This document shows, one piece after another, positions 14,518 to 23,507 of a DNA stretch of 47,008 nt. The notes under the pieces are model-generated. The model was not told the DNA's origin and made no database searches. It saw nothing but the letters and a program-made list of their open reading frames with translations. Made by a program: the position numbers and the translations under genes. Each line of letters opens with the position of its first letter. The stretch's first letter is position 1. The stretch comes from Lachnospiraceae bacterium UBA4260 (GTDB taxonomy: Bacteria > Bacillota > Clostridia > Lachnospirales > Lachnospiraceae), in assembly GCA_002395235.1 (NCBI GenBank), contig DGWK01000009.1, positions 10,474-57,481 of the forward strand, in the 5' to 3' direction.

Positions 14518-16506
14518 TCAGATATCCAGATTCTTTACAAACTTTGCGTTCTCTTCAATAAATTCCCTTCTGGGCTCTACCTTATCCCCCATGAGAATAT
14601 TGAAAGTGAGATCTACCTCCGACTCTGTCTCCTCATTGATCATGACTCTCTTAAGGATTCTGGTCTCCGGATTCATAGTCGTCTCCCAGAGCTGCTCGGG
14701 GTTCATCTCTCCGAGTCCTTTATATCTCTGGATCCTGTTGTTCTGGTCTCTTCCTACATCGTTGAGAATCCTGTTGAGTTCATCGTCGCTGTAGGCATAC
14801 CATACTTTCTTGTTCTTCTCCAGCTTGTAGAGAGGCGGCATAGCCAGATAGACATGTCCCTGTTTGATCAGTTCCGGCATAAATCTGTACAGGAACGTCA
14901 GCATCAAAGTATCGATATGGGCGCCGTCTACGTCGGCATCCGTCATGATGATGATCTTGTCATAGCGAAGCTTTGTGATATCAAACTCGTCATGAATGCC
15001 TGTTCCGAATGCCGTGATCATGGCCTTGATCTCTTCGTTGGCGTAGATTCTGTCTTCTCTTGCCTTCTCGACGTTCAATATTTTGCCGCGAAGGGGAAGA
15101 ATTGCCTGTGTTGCACGGCTTCTTGCAGATTTGGCGCTGCCTCCTGCCGAATCGCCCTCTACCAGGAAGATCTCACATTTCTTGGGATCTTTGTCGGAGC
15201 AGTCTGCAAGCTTGCCCGGAAGAGAAGCTGTCTCCAGAACTCCCTTTCGTTTTGTGATCTCTCTCGCCTTTCTGGCCGCTTCTCTTGCTCTCTGCGCGGC
15301 AAGGGAATTTTCGAGGATCTTTCTCGCGACGGAAGGATTCTGCTCCAGATAGTAGGTCAGCTGCTCGGAGACAATGCTGTCCGTGGAGCCTCTCGCCTCC
15401 ATGTTGCCGAGCTTTTGCTTAGTCTGCCCTTCGAACTGGGGATTCTCGATCTTGATGCTGATGATCGCGGTGATTCCCTCTCTGATATCGTCTCCGGAGA
15501 GGTTCTGGTCATTGTCCTTGAGGATCTTGTTCCTTCGCCCGTAATCATTAAAGGTCTTAGTGAGCGCGTTTCTGAAACCCACCAGATGCATGCCGCCTTC
15601 CGGTGTGTTGATGTTGTTTACGAAACTGTATTCGCTGTTGTTGTAAGAATCGTTGTGCTGGAAAGCGACTTCCACATACACATTGTTCTTCATCCCTTCA
15701 AAATAGGGGATTTCCGGATAGAGCGCCGTCTTTCCGCGGTTTAAGTAAGCGACGAATTCCTTGATGCCGCCCTCATAGCAGAAGGTATGGGTCCTGGGTT
15801 TCTTCGGCTCTTCTCCTTCTTCGGACGGCTCCACACGAAGGTCCGTGAGTGTGATCTTAAGTCCCTTTGTGAGAAACGCCATTTCTCTCAGGCGCTGTTT
15901 GAGCGTGCCGTAATCAAAGACGGTGGTTTCCTGAAACATGAGCGGATCCGGCATAAAGGATACCTTGGTCCCCGTGTTCGAAAGGTCACAGGTTCCGATC
16001 TTTTCAAGCGGCACCGTCGTCTTGCCTCTTGAAAATCTCTGGTGATAAATGATCCCGCCCTGCTTGATCTGCACATCGAGCCACTCGGAGAGCGCGTTGA
16101 CGACAGAAGCTCCTACGCCGTGAAGTCCTCCGGAAACCTTATATCCGCCGCCGCCGAATTTACCGCCTGCATGGAGCTCGGTAAATACAAGGTCGACCGC
16201 GTTTCTTCCTGTCTTGTGGTTGATGCCGACGGGGACGCCTCTTCCGTTATCTTCTACCGTGACGCTCCCGTCCTCATTGATCGTCACCTCGATATGTGTA
16301 CAGTAACCTGCCAGCGCCTCATCCACCGAGTTGTCCACGATCTCATAGACCAGATGGTGAAGACCTCTGGAAGAAGTAGTGCCGATGTACATGCCCGGTC
16401 TCTTGCGGACGGCCTCGAGTCCCTCAAGCACTTGGATATTATCTGCTGTATATGTTCCGACTTGGGTAGTGTCTTTCAAATCGTTGTCAAATTCGTTTCT
16501 GTCCAT
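14518..16506 (-). CDS. gyrB: DNA gyrase subunit B
   Basis: A 662-residue ATPase subunit of gyrase. Seen: GHKL ATPase domain with YEIVDNSVDEALAGYC, EDNGRGVPVGIN and GGLHGVGASVVNALS; transducer domain with KTALYPEIPYF; TOPRIM domain with EGDSAGGSA and MTDADVDGAHI (Mg-binding acidic residues); C-terminal KRYKGLGEMNPEQLWETTMNP type motif (here QRYKGLGEM). A little longer than the common ~640. It lies 7 bp after recF, so recF-gyrB-gyrA are one leftward unit. Confidence 0.97.
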   Translation of the reverse strand: MDRNEFDNDLKDTTQVGTYTADNIQVLEGLEAVRKRPGMYIGTTSSRGLHHLVYEIVDNSVDEALAGYCTHIEVTINEDGSVTVEDNGRGVPVGINHKTGRNAVDLVFTELHAGGKFGGGGYKVSGGLHGVGASVVNALSEWLDVQIKQGGIIYHQRFSRGKTTVPLEKIGTCDLSNTGTKVSFMPDPLMFQETTVFDYGTLKQRLREMAFLTKGLKITLTDLRVEPSEEGEEPKKPRTHTFCYEGGIKEFVAYLNRGKTALYPEIPYFEGMKNNVYVEVAFQHNDSYNNSEYSFVNNINTPEGGMHLVGFRNALTKTFNDYGRRNKILKDNDQNLSGDDIREGITAIISIKIENPQFEGQTKQKLGNMEARGSTDSIVSEQLTYYLEQNPSVARKILENSLAAQRAREAARKAREITKRKGVLETASLPGKLADCSDKDPKKCEIFLVEGDSAGGSAKSARSRATQAILPLRGKILNVEKAREDRIYANEEIKAMITAFGTGIHDEFDITKLRYDKIIIMTDADVDGAHIDTLMLTFLYRFMPELIKQGHVYLAMPPLYKLEKNKKVWYAYSDDELNRILNDVGRDQNNRIQRYKGLGEMNPEQLWETTMNPETRILKRVMINEETESEVDLTFNILMGDKVEPRREFIEENAKFVKNLDI

Positions 16507-16513
16507 TAAATGC

Positions 16514-17596
16514 TTAACCTCCTGCTACCTGTCCGTTCTCAATATGGTACAGCTGATCGATCTCAAATCTATTATTTACAAATTCATCCAGTCCCGTGCA
16601 GGTGATCATTGTCTGAATCCCGCCGATCGTGTTCATAAGGTAATTCTGCCTGCGGCTGTCCAGTTCGGAGAGAACGTCGTCCAGCATCAGGACAGGTTTG
16701 TCGCCGATCAGCCTCGTGACCAGCTCAATTTCCGCCAGTTTCAGTGAGAGGGCACAAGTCCTCTGCTGCCCCTGGGAACCGAATTTTCTGAGGTCGATCT
16801 CGTTGCCGACAAAGGAAAAATCATCCCTGTGCGGTCCCGCGCTTGTCATCTTCAGATGAATATCTTTATTTCTGGAGTCCCTTAATCTGGCAGCCAGATC
16901 CTGTTCGCTGCAATTGGGCTCATAGGAAATGACCAGCTTCTCTCTTCCTCCCGACAGCTTCTCGTGAATCGTTCCCACGATCTGCGCCAGTTCCTCTATA
17001 AACTCTTTTCTTCTCGCAATTATTCTGGATCCGTATGTGACCAGCTGATCATCCCAGACGTCCAGAGTATCCGCCAGCTGCGGAAACTGCCATACGTCCT
17101 TGAGAAGTTTGTTCCTCTGGTCAATAGTCTTGTTATATTGGTTCAGATCATGAAGATAAGAAGCGTCCAGCTGACACAGCTCCATATCCAGAAAGCGTCG
17201 TCTCTGTGCCGGCCCGTCTTTTACAATACTGAGATCTTCAGGAGAAAAGAAAACGATATGAAGTAGTCCGATCAGTTCGGAAGCCTTTCGAATCCTCTGT
17301 CCGTTGATGGCAATTCCCTTGGTCTTGCTCTTCCTTAAATGCATATCCACCTGATAATCCAGATCATTCTTGATCAGTACAGTGCGGATATGGGCTTCCT
17401 CCTGTCCGAACCTGATCAGATCTCTGTCCTTGACGCCTCTGTGGGACTTGGTGGTAGAGATCATGTAAAGAGATTCCAGAATGTTCGTCTTGCCCTGGGC
17501 GTTGTCTCCGTAGAATATATTGGTTCCCTCGGAAAACTCCAGCTGCAAAGACTCATAATTTCTGAAATTAGAAAGTTCCAAAGACTTTATGATCAT
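16514..17596 (-). CDS. recF: DNA replication and repair protein RecF
   Basis: A 360-residue SMC-like ATPase that helps load RecA at gapped DNA. Seen: Walker A YGDNAQGKTNILE (about residue 30), signature SQGQQRTCALSLKLAE (about 275), Walker B KPVLMLDDVLSELD (about 299). Between yaaA (9-bp gap) and gyrB (7-bp gap) in the conserved origin order. Confidence 0.96.
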   Translation of the reverse strand: MIIKSLELSNFRNYESLQLEFSEGTNIFYGDNAQGKTNILESLYMISTTKSHRGVKDRDLIRFGQEEAHIRTVLIKNDLDYQVDMHLRKSKTKGIAINGQRIRKASELIGLLHIVFFSPEDLSIVKDGPAQRRRFLDMELCQLDASYLHDLNQYNKTIDQRNKLLKDVWQFPQLADTLDVWDDQLVTYGSRIIARRKEFIEELAQIVGTIHEKLSGGREKLVISYEPNCSEQDLAARLRDSRNKDIHLKMTSAGPHRDDFSFVGNEIDLRKFGSQGQQRTCALSLKLAEIELVTRLIGDKPVLMLDDVLSELDSRRQNYLMNTIGGIQTMITCTGLDEFVNNRFEIDQLYHIENGQVAGG

Positions 17597-17605
17597 AAAA
17601 GTGTC

Positions 17606-17818
17606 TTACTCCGCTGCGCGAACGGTGAAAGTATTGCCCTGCACGGAGACAGTGTCTCCGTCTCTGAGCTTTTTCCCTCTTCTGGTCTCCGTCTCGCCGT
17701 TGACCAGAACTACACCGTCTTCAATAAGCATCTTGGCCTCGATTCCCGAGGCCGCGATCCCGGCAAGCTTAAGTGCCTGCCCAAGTTTAATAAATTCATC
17801 TCTGATTTCCAGATCCAT
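17606..17818 (-). CDS. yaaA: S4 domain RNA-binding protein YaaA
   Basis: A 70-residue S4-like protein: FIKLGQALKLAGIAASGIEAK, VLVNGETETRRGKKLRDGDTV. Family members sit between dnaN and recF in Firmicutes and are thought to bind RNA, possibly the ribosome; the role is not settled. GGAG lies 6 bases before the ATG. It starts 14 bp after the dnaN stop. Confidence 0.92.
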   Translation of the reverse strand: MDLEIRDEFIKLGQALKLAGIAASGIEAKMLIEDGVVLVNGETETRRGKKLRDGDTVSVQGNTFTVRAAE

Positions 17819-17831
17819 GGTTTACTCCATA

Positions 17832-18938
17832 TCAGTCGATTGTGATAAAGTTTACGGGAAGGATCAGATAGCAGTATGTCTCTTCCGCGTCTCTGATAAA
17901 GCAAGGCGCCTTAGGACTGACCAGATAGAGAGTGATTTCCTCACTGTCAATGGCCCTGAGTGCGTCGATGAGGAACTTAGGGTTGAAACCGATGTTCATA
18001 TCAGCTCCGTCCTTGGTGATCTCGATCACTTCGTCCATGCTGCCAAGCGTCGTATTGATCTTCAGCTCCATGCTGTCATCGCCGATCATGATGATGACAG
18101 GCTTCTTATCCTCTTCTTTCACAAGGAGCGTAGCTCTGTCGATACAGCTGAGAAACTCTCTTCTCTGCACGGTGACCCTTGTCTGATAGCTGCTGGAGAG
18201 CATCTTGTCGATCCTGTAATATTCTCCCTCGATCAGTCTGGACACCACGACTGTGTCATCAAACTCAAACAGAGCATGTTTGTCCGTGAAATAGATGCTG
18301 ACAAACTTATCCGTATCTCCGGAAAGTATCTTGCTGATCTCACTGAGAGTCTTTCCGGGAACGATGACCTTTCTGTCCTCATAGGAATTGCTGAGCTCCA
18401 CATTGCGGATTGCGATGCGGTGTCCGTCCAGGGCGACCATCCTGAGCCTGTTGTCCCTGATCTCCATGAGCTCGCCGGTCATCATGCCGCTGCTCTCGTT
18501 GCCGGAGATAGAGAAAATCGTCCGGTTGATCAGATCCCTGAGTGTGAACTGGGAGATCATCACTTCATTCTTCTTCTCGATCTCGGGAAGGTATGCAAAA
18601 TCGGCGCCGTCCTTGCCAAGGATCGTAAACTTGGCTTTCTGGCATGTAATTGTGATCTTCTCACCTTCGGTCACGATAATGACGTCGTCATCGGGAAGCT
18701 TTCTTACAATACTGGAGAATATCTGCGCGTCGACAGCGATGATTCCTCTCGAGAGGATCATTCCGGAGACGACTGTCTCTATTCCCAGTTCCATATCATT
18801 GGCAATGAGCCGGATATCGTTGCCGGAAGCATCGATCAGGATGCATTCCAGAATCGACATTGTAGTCTTGCTGGGCACCGCCTTGGACACGATCTGTATT
18901 CCCTGTGAAAGATAAGATTTAGCAATTCTCAGTTCCAT
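17832..18938 (-). CDS. dnaN: DNA polymerase III beta subunit (sliding clamp)
   Basis: A 368-residue clamp that encircles DNA and tethers the polymerase. The three repeated clamp domains can be followed: IAKSYLSQGIQIVSKAVPSKTTMSILECILI at the start in the usual form (pieces VSKAVPSKTT and LECILI), SQFTLRDLINRTIFSIS in the second, YQTRVTVQRREFLSCIDRATLL in the third, ending CYLILPVNF instead of the common MPMR. It is downstream of dnaA across a 363-bp gap with DnaA boxes. Confidence 0.96.
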   Translation of the reverse strand: MELRIAKSYLSQGIQIVSKAVPSKTTMSILECILIDASGNDIRLIANDMELGIETVVSGMILSRGIIAVDAQIFSSIVRKLPDDDVIIVTEGEKITITCQKAKFTILGKDGADFAYLPEIEKKNEVMISQFTLRDLINRTIFSISGNESSGMMTGELMEIRDNRLRMVALDGHRIAIRNVELSNSYEDRKVIVPGKTLSEISKILSGDTDKFVSIYFTDKHALFEFDDTVVVSRLIEGEYYRIDKMLSSSYQTRVTVQRREFLSCIDRATLLVKEEDKKPVIIMIGDDSMELKINTTLGSMDEVIEITKDGADMNIGFNPKFLIDALRAIDSEEITLYLVSPKAPCFIRDAEETYCYLILPVNFITID

Positions 18939-19301
18939 ATAAACTCTGTTCCTTCCGCAATTGGTGAGTGGTCAGCTTTTGTCTCTCATCGCGCTCTTAT
19001 TGTAAAGAAAAGATAGTAATCTTCGTATTAGAGCCTGTGAAAATGTGGATAACCACTCTTTATTATAGTATTTTCTGACTTAAAATACAATGAAACGGTG
19101 TGGAAATGACTGCGGATTTACCGTTTAAAATTGATTTCTGTCCACACTCTCAAATAGGAGTATGGGTGAGGGGTCAAAATGGCTTAAAACGGCAAATTGG
19201 CAGTATCCACATATTTAACAACGCATCCCCGGAGATTCCTCATTCTTTCCACAGCCTTATCCACAAGTTATCGCCCGCGATGCGGGCAGCAACCTCTGTG
19301 A
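18939..19301. other. origin region between dnaA and dnaN with DnaA boxes
   Basis: A non-coding gap of 363 bp. Perfect DnaA boxes: TGTGGATAA at 19044-19052 and TTATCCACA at 19257-19265; a one-mismatch box GTATCCACA lies near 19203-19211 and weaker CCACA-containing sites near 19138-19146 and 19246. Next to the first box is an AT-rich stretch (TTATTATAGTATTTT) that could be the unwinding element. By comparison with Bacillus subtilis, this would be the downstream (incC-like) half of a bipartite oriC. It must also hold any dnaN promoter, which I cannot place with certainty. Confidence 0.8.
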
Positions 19302-20666
19302 TCAAGGCTTGAGGTTCAGTTTCTTGAGGATGATCTCAACATTTCCCCTCAGTTCATCGTTCTCGGGAAGATCGTTTTTGATCTTGTTGGCGCCGTGCAT
19401 GATCGTCGAGTGGTCTTTCTTGCCCAGCATCTTGGCGATCGCGTCATAAGTGATATCCGTATAGTTCTTGCACAGATACATGATGATCTGCCTGGGAATG
19501 ACGATCTCGCTGTCTTTCTTCTGGGACATGATCGCAGCGGGCTTTACGCCGTAGTGGTCGCATACAACGCTCAGGATCCTCTCGGGAGTGACGACGTCGT
19601 TCTTATCCGGATAGATCATATCCTTGAGAGCTTCCTTGGCATTATCGAGAGTGATCTCTACATTATTAAGTCTTGAGTAGGCGTTGATCTTTTTGATCGC
19701 GCCTTCCAGTTCACGGATGTTGGACTTAATATTAGTAGCGATGTACTCCAGCACCTGGTCATCGACCTTGAAGTGGGAACTCTCCACATTCTTACGCAGG
19801 ATAGCCATTCTGGTCTCATAGCTGGGCGGCTGGATGTCGGCGATCAGTCCCCACTCGAATCGGGACCGGAATCTCTCGTCGAGAGTTTCCATTTCCTTGG
19901 GCGGACGGTCGGAGGAAAGGACGATCTGTTTTCCGGCCTGATGCAGCTCATTGAAGGTGTGGAAGAACTCTTCCTGTGTAGACTCTTTTCCTATTATAAA
20001 TTGTATGTCGTCTATGAGCAGGACATCGACGGTGCGGTACTTGTCGCGCAGCCTTGCCATGGAGGTGGAGTTACCTCCGCGGATGGACTCGATCACTTCG
20101 TTGGTGAACTGCTCCGAAGTGACATACAGAACTCTCATGTTGGGATTTTGTTCCAATATAAAGTGTCCGATCGAGTGCATGAGGTGCGTCTTGCCCAGTC
20201 CGGCTCCTCCGTAGAGGAACAGAGGGTTATAAGTGTTGCCGGGCGACTCGGACACAGCGAGACAGGCGGAGTGCGCGAACATGTTGTTGCTCCCGACGAT
20301 GAAGGTATCGAACCGATATTTCGGATTCAGATGGGCACTCTCTATTTTGGCGCGGTCGGCAGTTTTTACAGGTGCAGGCTCCTGCGCGGCGGGAACTTCT
20401 TCCTGGTCCAGGACAAAGCGAATGTCATATTCCTCCCCAAGAAGCTCGGAGATCGTGACGCGGAAGAAATCGCTGTAATTCTTGGAAATATAGGTAAGTT
20501 TGAACTGGTTGTCGGAAGGAATCCGGATGACGACCAGATGATCCTCGATATAGGCAATCTCCAGGTCCTCGATCCAGGTCTTGTAAGAAATATTGCTGAG
20601 CCCGTAATTATCACGGATGTGTTCCTTAATATTCTGCCAGCTCTGTTTGATGATCTCTTTATTCAT
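19302..20666 (-). CDS. dnaA: chromosomal replication initiator DnaA
   Basis: A 454-residue AAA+ initiator that binds DnaA boxes and opens the origin. Seen: domain I (about 1-85) with SWQNIKEHIRDNYGLSNIS; a short Ala/Pro/Glu-rich domain II; domain III with Walker A YGGAGLGKTHLMHSIGH, Walker B LLIDDIQFI and RFRSRFEWGL; domain IV with DHSTIMHGANKI, the DNA-binding signature. The ATG at 20666 is preferred over one at 20684 because GGGGG precedes it at 11 bases, while the upstream ATG has no ribosome site. Its product likely represses its own promoter through the boxes upstream. Confidence 0.97.
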   Translation of the reverse strand: MNKEIIKQSWQNIKEHIRDNYGLSNISYKTWIEDLEIAYIEDHLVVIRIPSDNQFKLTYISKNYSDFFRVTISELLGEEYDIRFVLDQEEVPAAQEPAPVKTADRAKIESAHLNPKYRFDTFIVGSNNMFAHSACLAVSESPGNTYNPLFLYGGAGLGKTHLMHSIGHFILEQNPNMRVLYVTSEQFTNEVIESIRGGNSTSMARLRDKYRTVDVLLIDDIQFIIGKESTQEEFFHTFNELHQAGKQIVLSSDRPPKEMETLDERFRSRFEWGLIADIQPPSYETRMAILRKNVESSHFKVDDQVLEYIATNIKSNIRELEGAIKKINAYSRLNNVEITLDNAKEALKDMIYPDKNDVVTPERILSVVCDHYGVKPAAIMSQKKDSEIVIPRQIIMYLCKNYTDITYDAIAKMLGKKDHSTIMHGANKIKNDLPENDELRGNVEIILKKLNLKP

Positions 20667-20699
20667 AATAAGATAAACCCCCATCGTAAGTTAATGAGT

Positions 20700-20728
20700 A
20701 TTTTAATATAAATGTAAAAATTGTTCAA
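20700..20728 (-). promoter_or_regulatory. probable dnaA promoter
   Basis: Leftward TTGAAC (20723-20728), 17 bases, TAAAAT (20700-20705), 34 bases before the start codon. A second hexamer, TTGACA, lies slightly upstream (20732-20737). Confidence 0.55.
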
Positions 20729-20761
20729 ATTTGTCAAATTAAAGATAAATGTTGATAAGAT

Positions 20762-20926
20762 TGTGGATAACATTATTTTTAATAAATAATCCACTATTAC
20801 ATAAGGGGGACAAAAAAGGCATAAAAGGCTCATTTGTGGATAAAAAATGCCAAAAAAAGGGGGTTATCCACAACATTTCCACAAAATGTGGATATATGGA
20901 AAGTAACAATGTGGAAATGTGGATAA
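20762..20926. other. origin region upstream of dnaA, DnaA box cluster
   Basis: Four perfect boxes: TGTGGATAA at 20762-20770, 20835-20843 and 20918-20926, and TTATCCACA at 20864-20872. Near matches lie at 20887-20895 (TGTGGATAT) and 20910-20918 (TGTGGAAAT). The sequence beyond (20941-21020) is AT-rich. This is the upstream (incA/B-like) half of a bipartite oriC and marks the strand switch: genes to the left run leftward, those to the right rightward. Confidence 0.9.
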
Positions 20927-21023
20927 GTGGGATACCCCCAATATCTTGTGAAAAAAAATTTTGAGATTCAATATTTAGAAGGTCAAAAAAGCTGATAAAT
21001 AAAAGGTTTTCAATAAGTTTTAC

Positions 21024-21052
21024 TTGACCCGGGAAATGAAAATCTATATAAT
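21024..21052 (+). promoter_or_regulatory. rpmH operon promoter
   Basis: TTGACC (21024-21029), 17 bases and a perfect TATAAT (21047-21052). The leader to the rpmH ATG is about 140 bases. Confidence 0.85.
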
Positions 21053-21201
21053 AAGAATGCTGTTCGCCACACAGAGCAGCCGGATGGCCCGCAGGAGGAA
21101 CTGCCTGTGAAGATTTCTCTTTATAGGGCGGCGGATTACCGCACATCTTCGGTAAGTATTAATAGTTTAGAAAGCAACTTGATTTAAGGAGGATACCATA
21201 C

Positions 21202-21336
21202 ATGAAAATGACATATCAGCCCAAGAAAAGACAGCGCTTTAAGGTTCACGGATTCAGATCCAGAATGAGCACACCCGGCGGAAGAAAGGTTCTCGCAGCC
21301 AGAAGAGCTAAGGGCAGAAAGAAATTAACCGTTTGA
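21202..21336 (+). CDS. rpmH: 50S ribosomal protein L34
   Basis: A 44-residue, strongly basic ribosomal protein of the large subunit: MKMTYQPKKRQRFKVHGFR, then RMSTPGGRKVLAARRAKGRK and LTV. AAGGAGGATACCATAC precedes the ATG. It opens the rightward block opposite dnaA, as in most bacteria. Confidence 0.97.
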   Translation: MKMTYQPKKRQRFKVHGFRSRMSTPGGRKVLAARRAKGRKKLTV

Positions 21337-21346
21337 CAGACAATCT

Positions 21347-21374
21347 GAAAGCCGCAGCAATGTGGCTTTCTTTG
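21347..21374 (+). terminator. terminator or attenuator after rpmH
   Basis: GAAAGCC and GGCTTTC form a stem followed by TTTG. It would let rpmH be made in excess over rnpA. Confidence 0.6.
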
Positions 21375-21378
21375 TTAT

Positions 21379-21542
21379 GTAATTATTCAGCACCACGGAA
21401 AAAAAATCAAAATAAGGGCTGGGGAGCTCGCTCACCGGAACGTTTTTGATTTTTTTTCCGTGGCGGACAAGGCGCGGAGCGCCTCTGGACGCCCACAGTC
21501 CCGAATGCGCAGCATTTGGGACTTGGGGTGCTGAATAGTTAC
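21379..21542. repeat. dispersed palindromic element, copy 2
   Basis: About 164 bp with ends GTAATTATTCAGCACC and GGTGCTGAATAGTTAC as inverted repeats. The inner arm CCACGGAAAAAAAATC pairs with GATTTTTTTTCCGTGG. Compared with copy 1 (809-964), the arm differs at two positions and the opposite arm carries the matching changes, so pairing is kept. The central part is nearly identical to copy 1. It lies between rpmH and rnpA. Confidence 0.88.
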
Positions 21543-21565
21543 TGTTATTTAATAAGATGCGCACA

Positions 21566-21597
21566 AAGCGCGGCGGCTCGCACAGCGAGCCTTTAAC
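21566..21597. repeat. short intergenic hairpin repeat, copy B
   Basis: GGCTCGC-ACA-GCGAGCC (21575-21591) in the form GCGCGGC-GGCTCGC...GCGAGCC-TTTAAC, just upstream of the rnpA ribosome site and just after the larger element. Confidence 0.75.
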
Positions 21598-21613
21598 TTA
21601 GGGTAAAGTGAGA

Positions 21614-21964
21614 ATGGAATCTCTGAAGAAAAACGAAGATTTCAGAAAATGCTACTCCACCGGAAAATCATATGTGAACCGCGATCTTGTCCTGTACGTG
21701 TGTGGAAATGGTATGGGGAAGAACAGGATCGGGATCTCCGTGAGCAAGAAGGTGGGAAACAGCGTCGTCAGACACAGGATCACAAGGTTGATCCGGGAAA
21801 GTTATCGACTGCATGAGCAGATGTTCAATAGTGGTTTGGACATGGTAGTCGTGGCGCGGACCAGGGCTAAGGATGCCGACTATCACAGGGTAGAGGGCGC
21901 GCTTCTGCATTTGGCGGGGAAGGCTGGAATCTATGGCAAAAAAAATACTCATATGGATGATTAA
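21614..21964 (+). CDS. rnpA: ribonuclease P protein component
   Basis: A 116-residue basic protein that supports the RNase P RNA in 5' tRNA maturation. Seen: ESLKKNEDFRKCYSTGKSY at the start, RIGISVSKKVGNSVVRHRI (the RNR-type motif region, here VVRHRITRLIRE). The ATG at 21614 fits the family start and has AGGG 10 bases upstream; a GTG at 21608 is possible. The 3' end overlaps yidD by 32 bases. Confidence 0.95.
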   Translation: MESLKKNEDFRKCYSTGKSYVNRDLVLYVCGNGMGKNRIGISVSKKVGNSVVRHRITRLIRESYRLHEQMFNSGLDMVVVARTRAKDADYHRVEGALLHLAGKAGIYGKKNTHMDD

Positions 21965-22145
21965 ATTCTACAGAAAGTATCTCTCTCCTCTTAAGAGCAC
22001 AAAATGCCCTTATATTCCCACTTGTTCGGAATACGGACTGGAAGCGGTGGAAAAATACGGCGCGATCAAGGGAGGGCTTCTTGCCCTTTGGAGAATTCTC
22101 AGATGTAATCCCTTCTCTCACGGAGGATATGATCCTGTACCCTGA
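21933..22145 (+). CDS. yidD: membrane protein insertion efficiency factor YidD
   Basis: A 70-residue protein with the hallmark YRKYLSPLKSTKCPYIPTCSEYGLEAV in pieces (CPYIPTCSEY) and RILRCNPFSHGGYDPVP at the end; three conserved Cys are present. It helps YidC/Sec insertion from the inner face of the membrane. It overlaps rnpA and lies 45 bp before yidC. Confidence 0.96.
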   Translation: MAKKILIWMIKFYRKYLSPLKSTKCPYIPTCSEYGLEAVEKYGAIKGGLLALWRILRCNPFSHGGYDPVP

Positions 22146-22146
22146 A

Positions 22147-22162
22147 ACTGCCCGTAGGCAGT
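22147..22162. other. small hairpin between yidD and yidC
   Basis: ACTGCC-CGTA-GGCAGT followed by ATTTTGAC. The right arm and tail resemble the hairpin after feoB (9011-9048). Confidence 0.4.
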
Positions 22163-22190
22163 ATTTTGACTAATCCTTAAGGAGGACTAA

Positions 22191-23504
22191 ATGTTTCTAA
22201 CCAAGTCCAGCGGAATGATTATCGGACCCATAGCCAGTTTGCTGGGAATGTTCATGAACGGCATTTTCTACGTTCTCAATATGATCGGAATTCCCAATAT
22301 AGGTCTGGCTATCATCATCATGACCGTACTGATCTATATGGCCATGCTGCCGCTTACCATCAAGCAGCAGAAATTCTCCAAGCTGCAGCGCAAGATGCAG
22401 CCGGAGCTCAACAAGATCAACAAGAAATATGAAGGCCGCAAGGATCCCGAATCCATGGAGAGACAGCAGGCCGAGATCAAAGAAGTATACGGCAAATACG
22501 GCGTATCCGCTACCGGCAGCTGTGTGCAGCTCCTGATCCAGATGCCCATTCTGCTCGCTCTGTATCGCGTATTTTACAACATCCCTGCTTATGTTCCCAT
22601 GATCAAGCAGGTTTTCTTCCCTCTGGTGGACAAGCTGCGCGAAGTGGATCCGACAGGAACTTATCTGCAGTCTACGAATGCCGCGAGATATTTCACAAAG
22701 CAGTTTGAAAATGAGAATTTTGTGAACGGCGTCACTGAATATGTACAGAATACATTCATCGATGTGCTCAACAAATTCAACAGCGCGGACTGGACAGCTC
22801 TGAGCGAACATTTCACGGATCTCCAGAGTGATATCAGCACCACTGTTTCCAATCTGACCAGGTACAATAATTTCCTCGGTCTGAATATGGCAAATTCACC
22901 TTCTTCGCTGTTCAGAGAGGCTATTGCCAATAAGACTTACGTTCTGTGCATCGTCGCTCTCATCATTCCTGTACTGGCGGCCCTGACGCAGTATCTGAAC
23001 GTCGCTCTCATGCCTCAGGCTGACAACGGCTCCAATGATCAGATGGCGCAGCAGATGAAGACCATGAATATCATGATGCCTCTGATGTCAGCATTCTTCT
23101 GCTGGTCACTTCCCAACGGTATGGGCCTGTACTGGATCGCCGGTGCCGTGATTCGCTGCATCCAGCAGGTCGTGATCAACAAGCAGATCGACAAGATGGA
23201 TATCGACGCTATGGTCGAGAAGAATCTTGAGAAGATGAAGGAAAAGGAAGAAAAAGAAGGCAAGAAGGACAAGAATCGCGTCAGCAGCAGTACCATGAGC
23301 ACTTATTCATCCATGAACACCAGAAGGATGAAGGACAGAACAGGTACGAATGTCAGCGAAGACTCCGAGAGAAAGGCACAGCAGGCCAGACAGACAAACG
23401 GCAAAAAATACAAGGCCGGCAGTCTTGCCGAAAAAGCCAATATGGTCAGTAACTTCAATGATTCGAACACAGGTTCGTCAAAGAAGCAGGGCAAGAAAGG
23501 ATAA
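22191..23504 (+). CDS. yidC: membrane protein insertase YidC/Oxa1 family
   Basis: A 437-residue multi-span insertase. Seen: an N-terminal span (PIASLLGMFMNGIFYVLNMI), a span with LAIIIMTVLIYMAMLPLTIKQQ, the cytoplasmic helical loop KLQRKMQPELNKINKKYEG, GSCVQLLIQMPILLALYRVF, and later spans (VLCIVALIIPVLAALTQYL; MPLMSAFFCWSLPNGMGLYW). No lipoprotein signal is evident, unlike SpoIIIJ. A long extracellular insert (about residues 145-235) lies between spans two and three. The C-terminal ~80 residues are a charged tail (KEKEEKEGKKDKNR) likely to contact the ribosome. AAGGAGG precedes the ATG. khpB follows after 3 bp. Confidence 0.95.
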   Translation: MFLTKSSGMIIGPIASLLGMFMNGIFYVLNMIGIPNIGLAIIIMTVLIYMAMLPLTIKQQKFSKLQRKMQPELNKINKKYEGRKDPESMERQQAEIKEVYGKYGVSATGSCVQLLIQMPILLALYRVFYNIPAYVPMIKQVFFPLVDKLREVDPTGTYLQSTNAARYFTKQFENENFVNGVTEYVQNTFIDVLNKFNSADWTALSEHFTDLQSDISTTVSNLTRYNNFLGLNMANSPSSLFREAIANKTYVLCIVALIIPVLAALTQYLNVALMPQADNGSNDQMAQQMKTMNIMMPLMSAFFCWSLPNGMGLYWIAGAVIRCIQQVVINKQIDKMDIDAMVEKNLEKMKEKEEKEGKKDKNRVSSSTMSTYSSMNTRRMKDRTGTNVSEDSERKAQQARQTNGKKYKAGSLAEKANMVSNFNDSNTGSSKKQGKKG

Positions 23505-23507
23505 TAT

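Noticed and set aside
21379..21542. Large palindrome after rpmH as a simple terminator
   Set aside because: It recurs at unrelated sites with inverted-repeat ends and inner hairpins, and rpmH already has its own small terminator.
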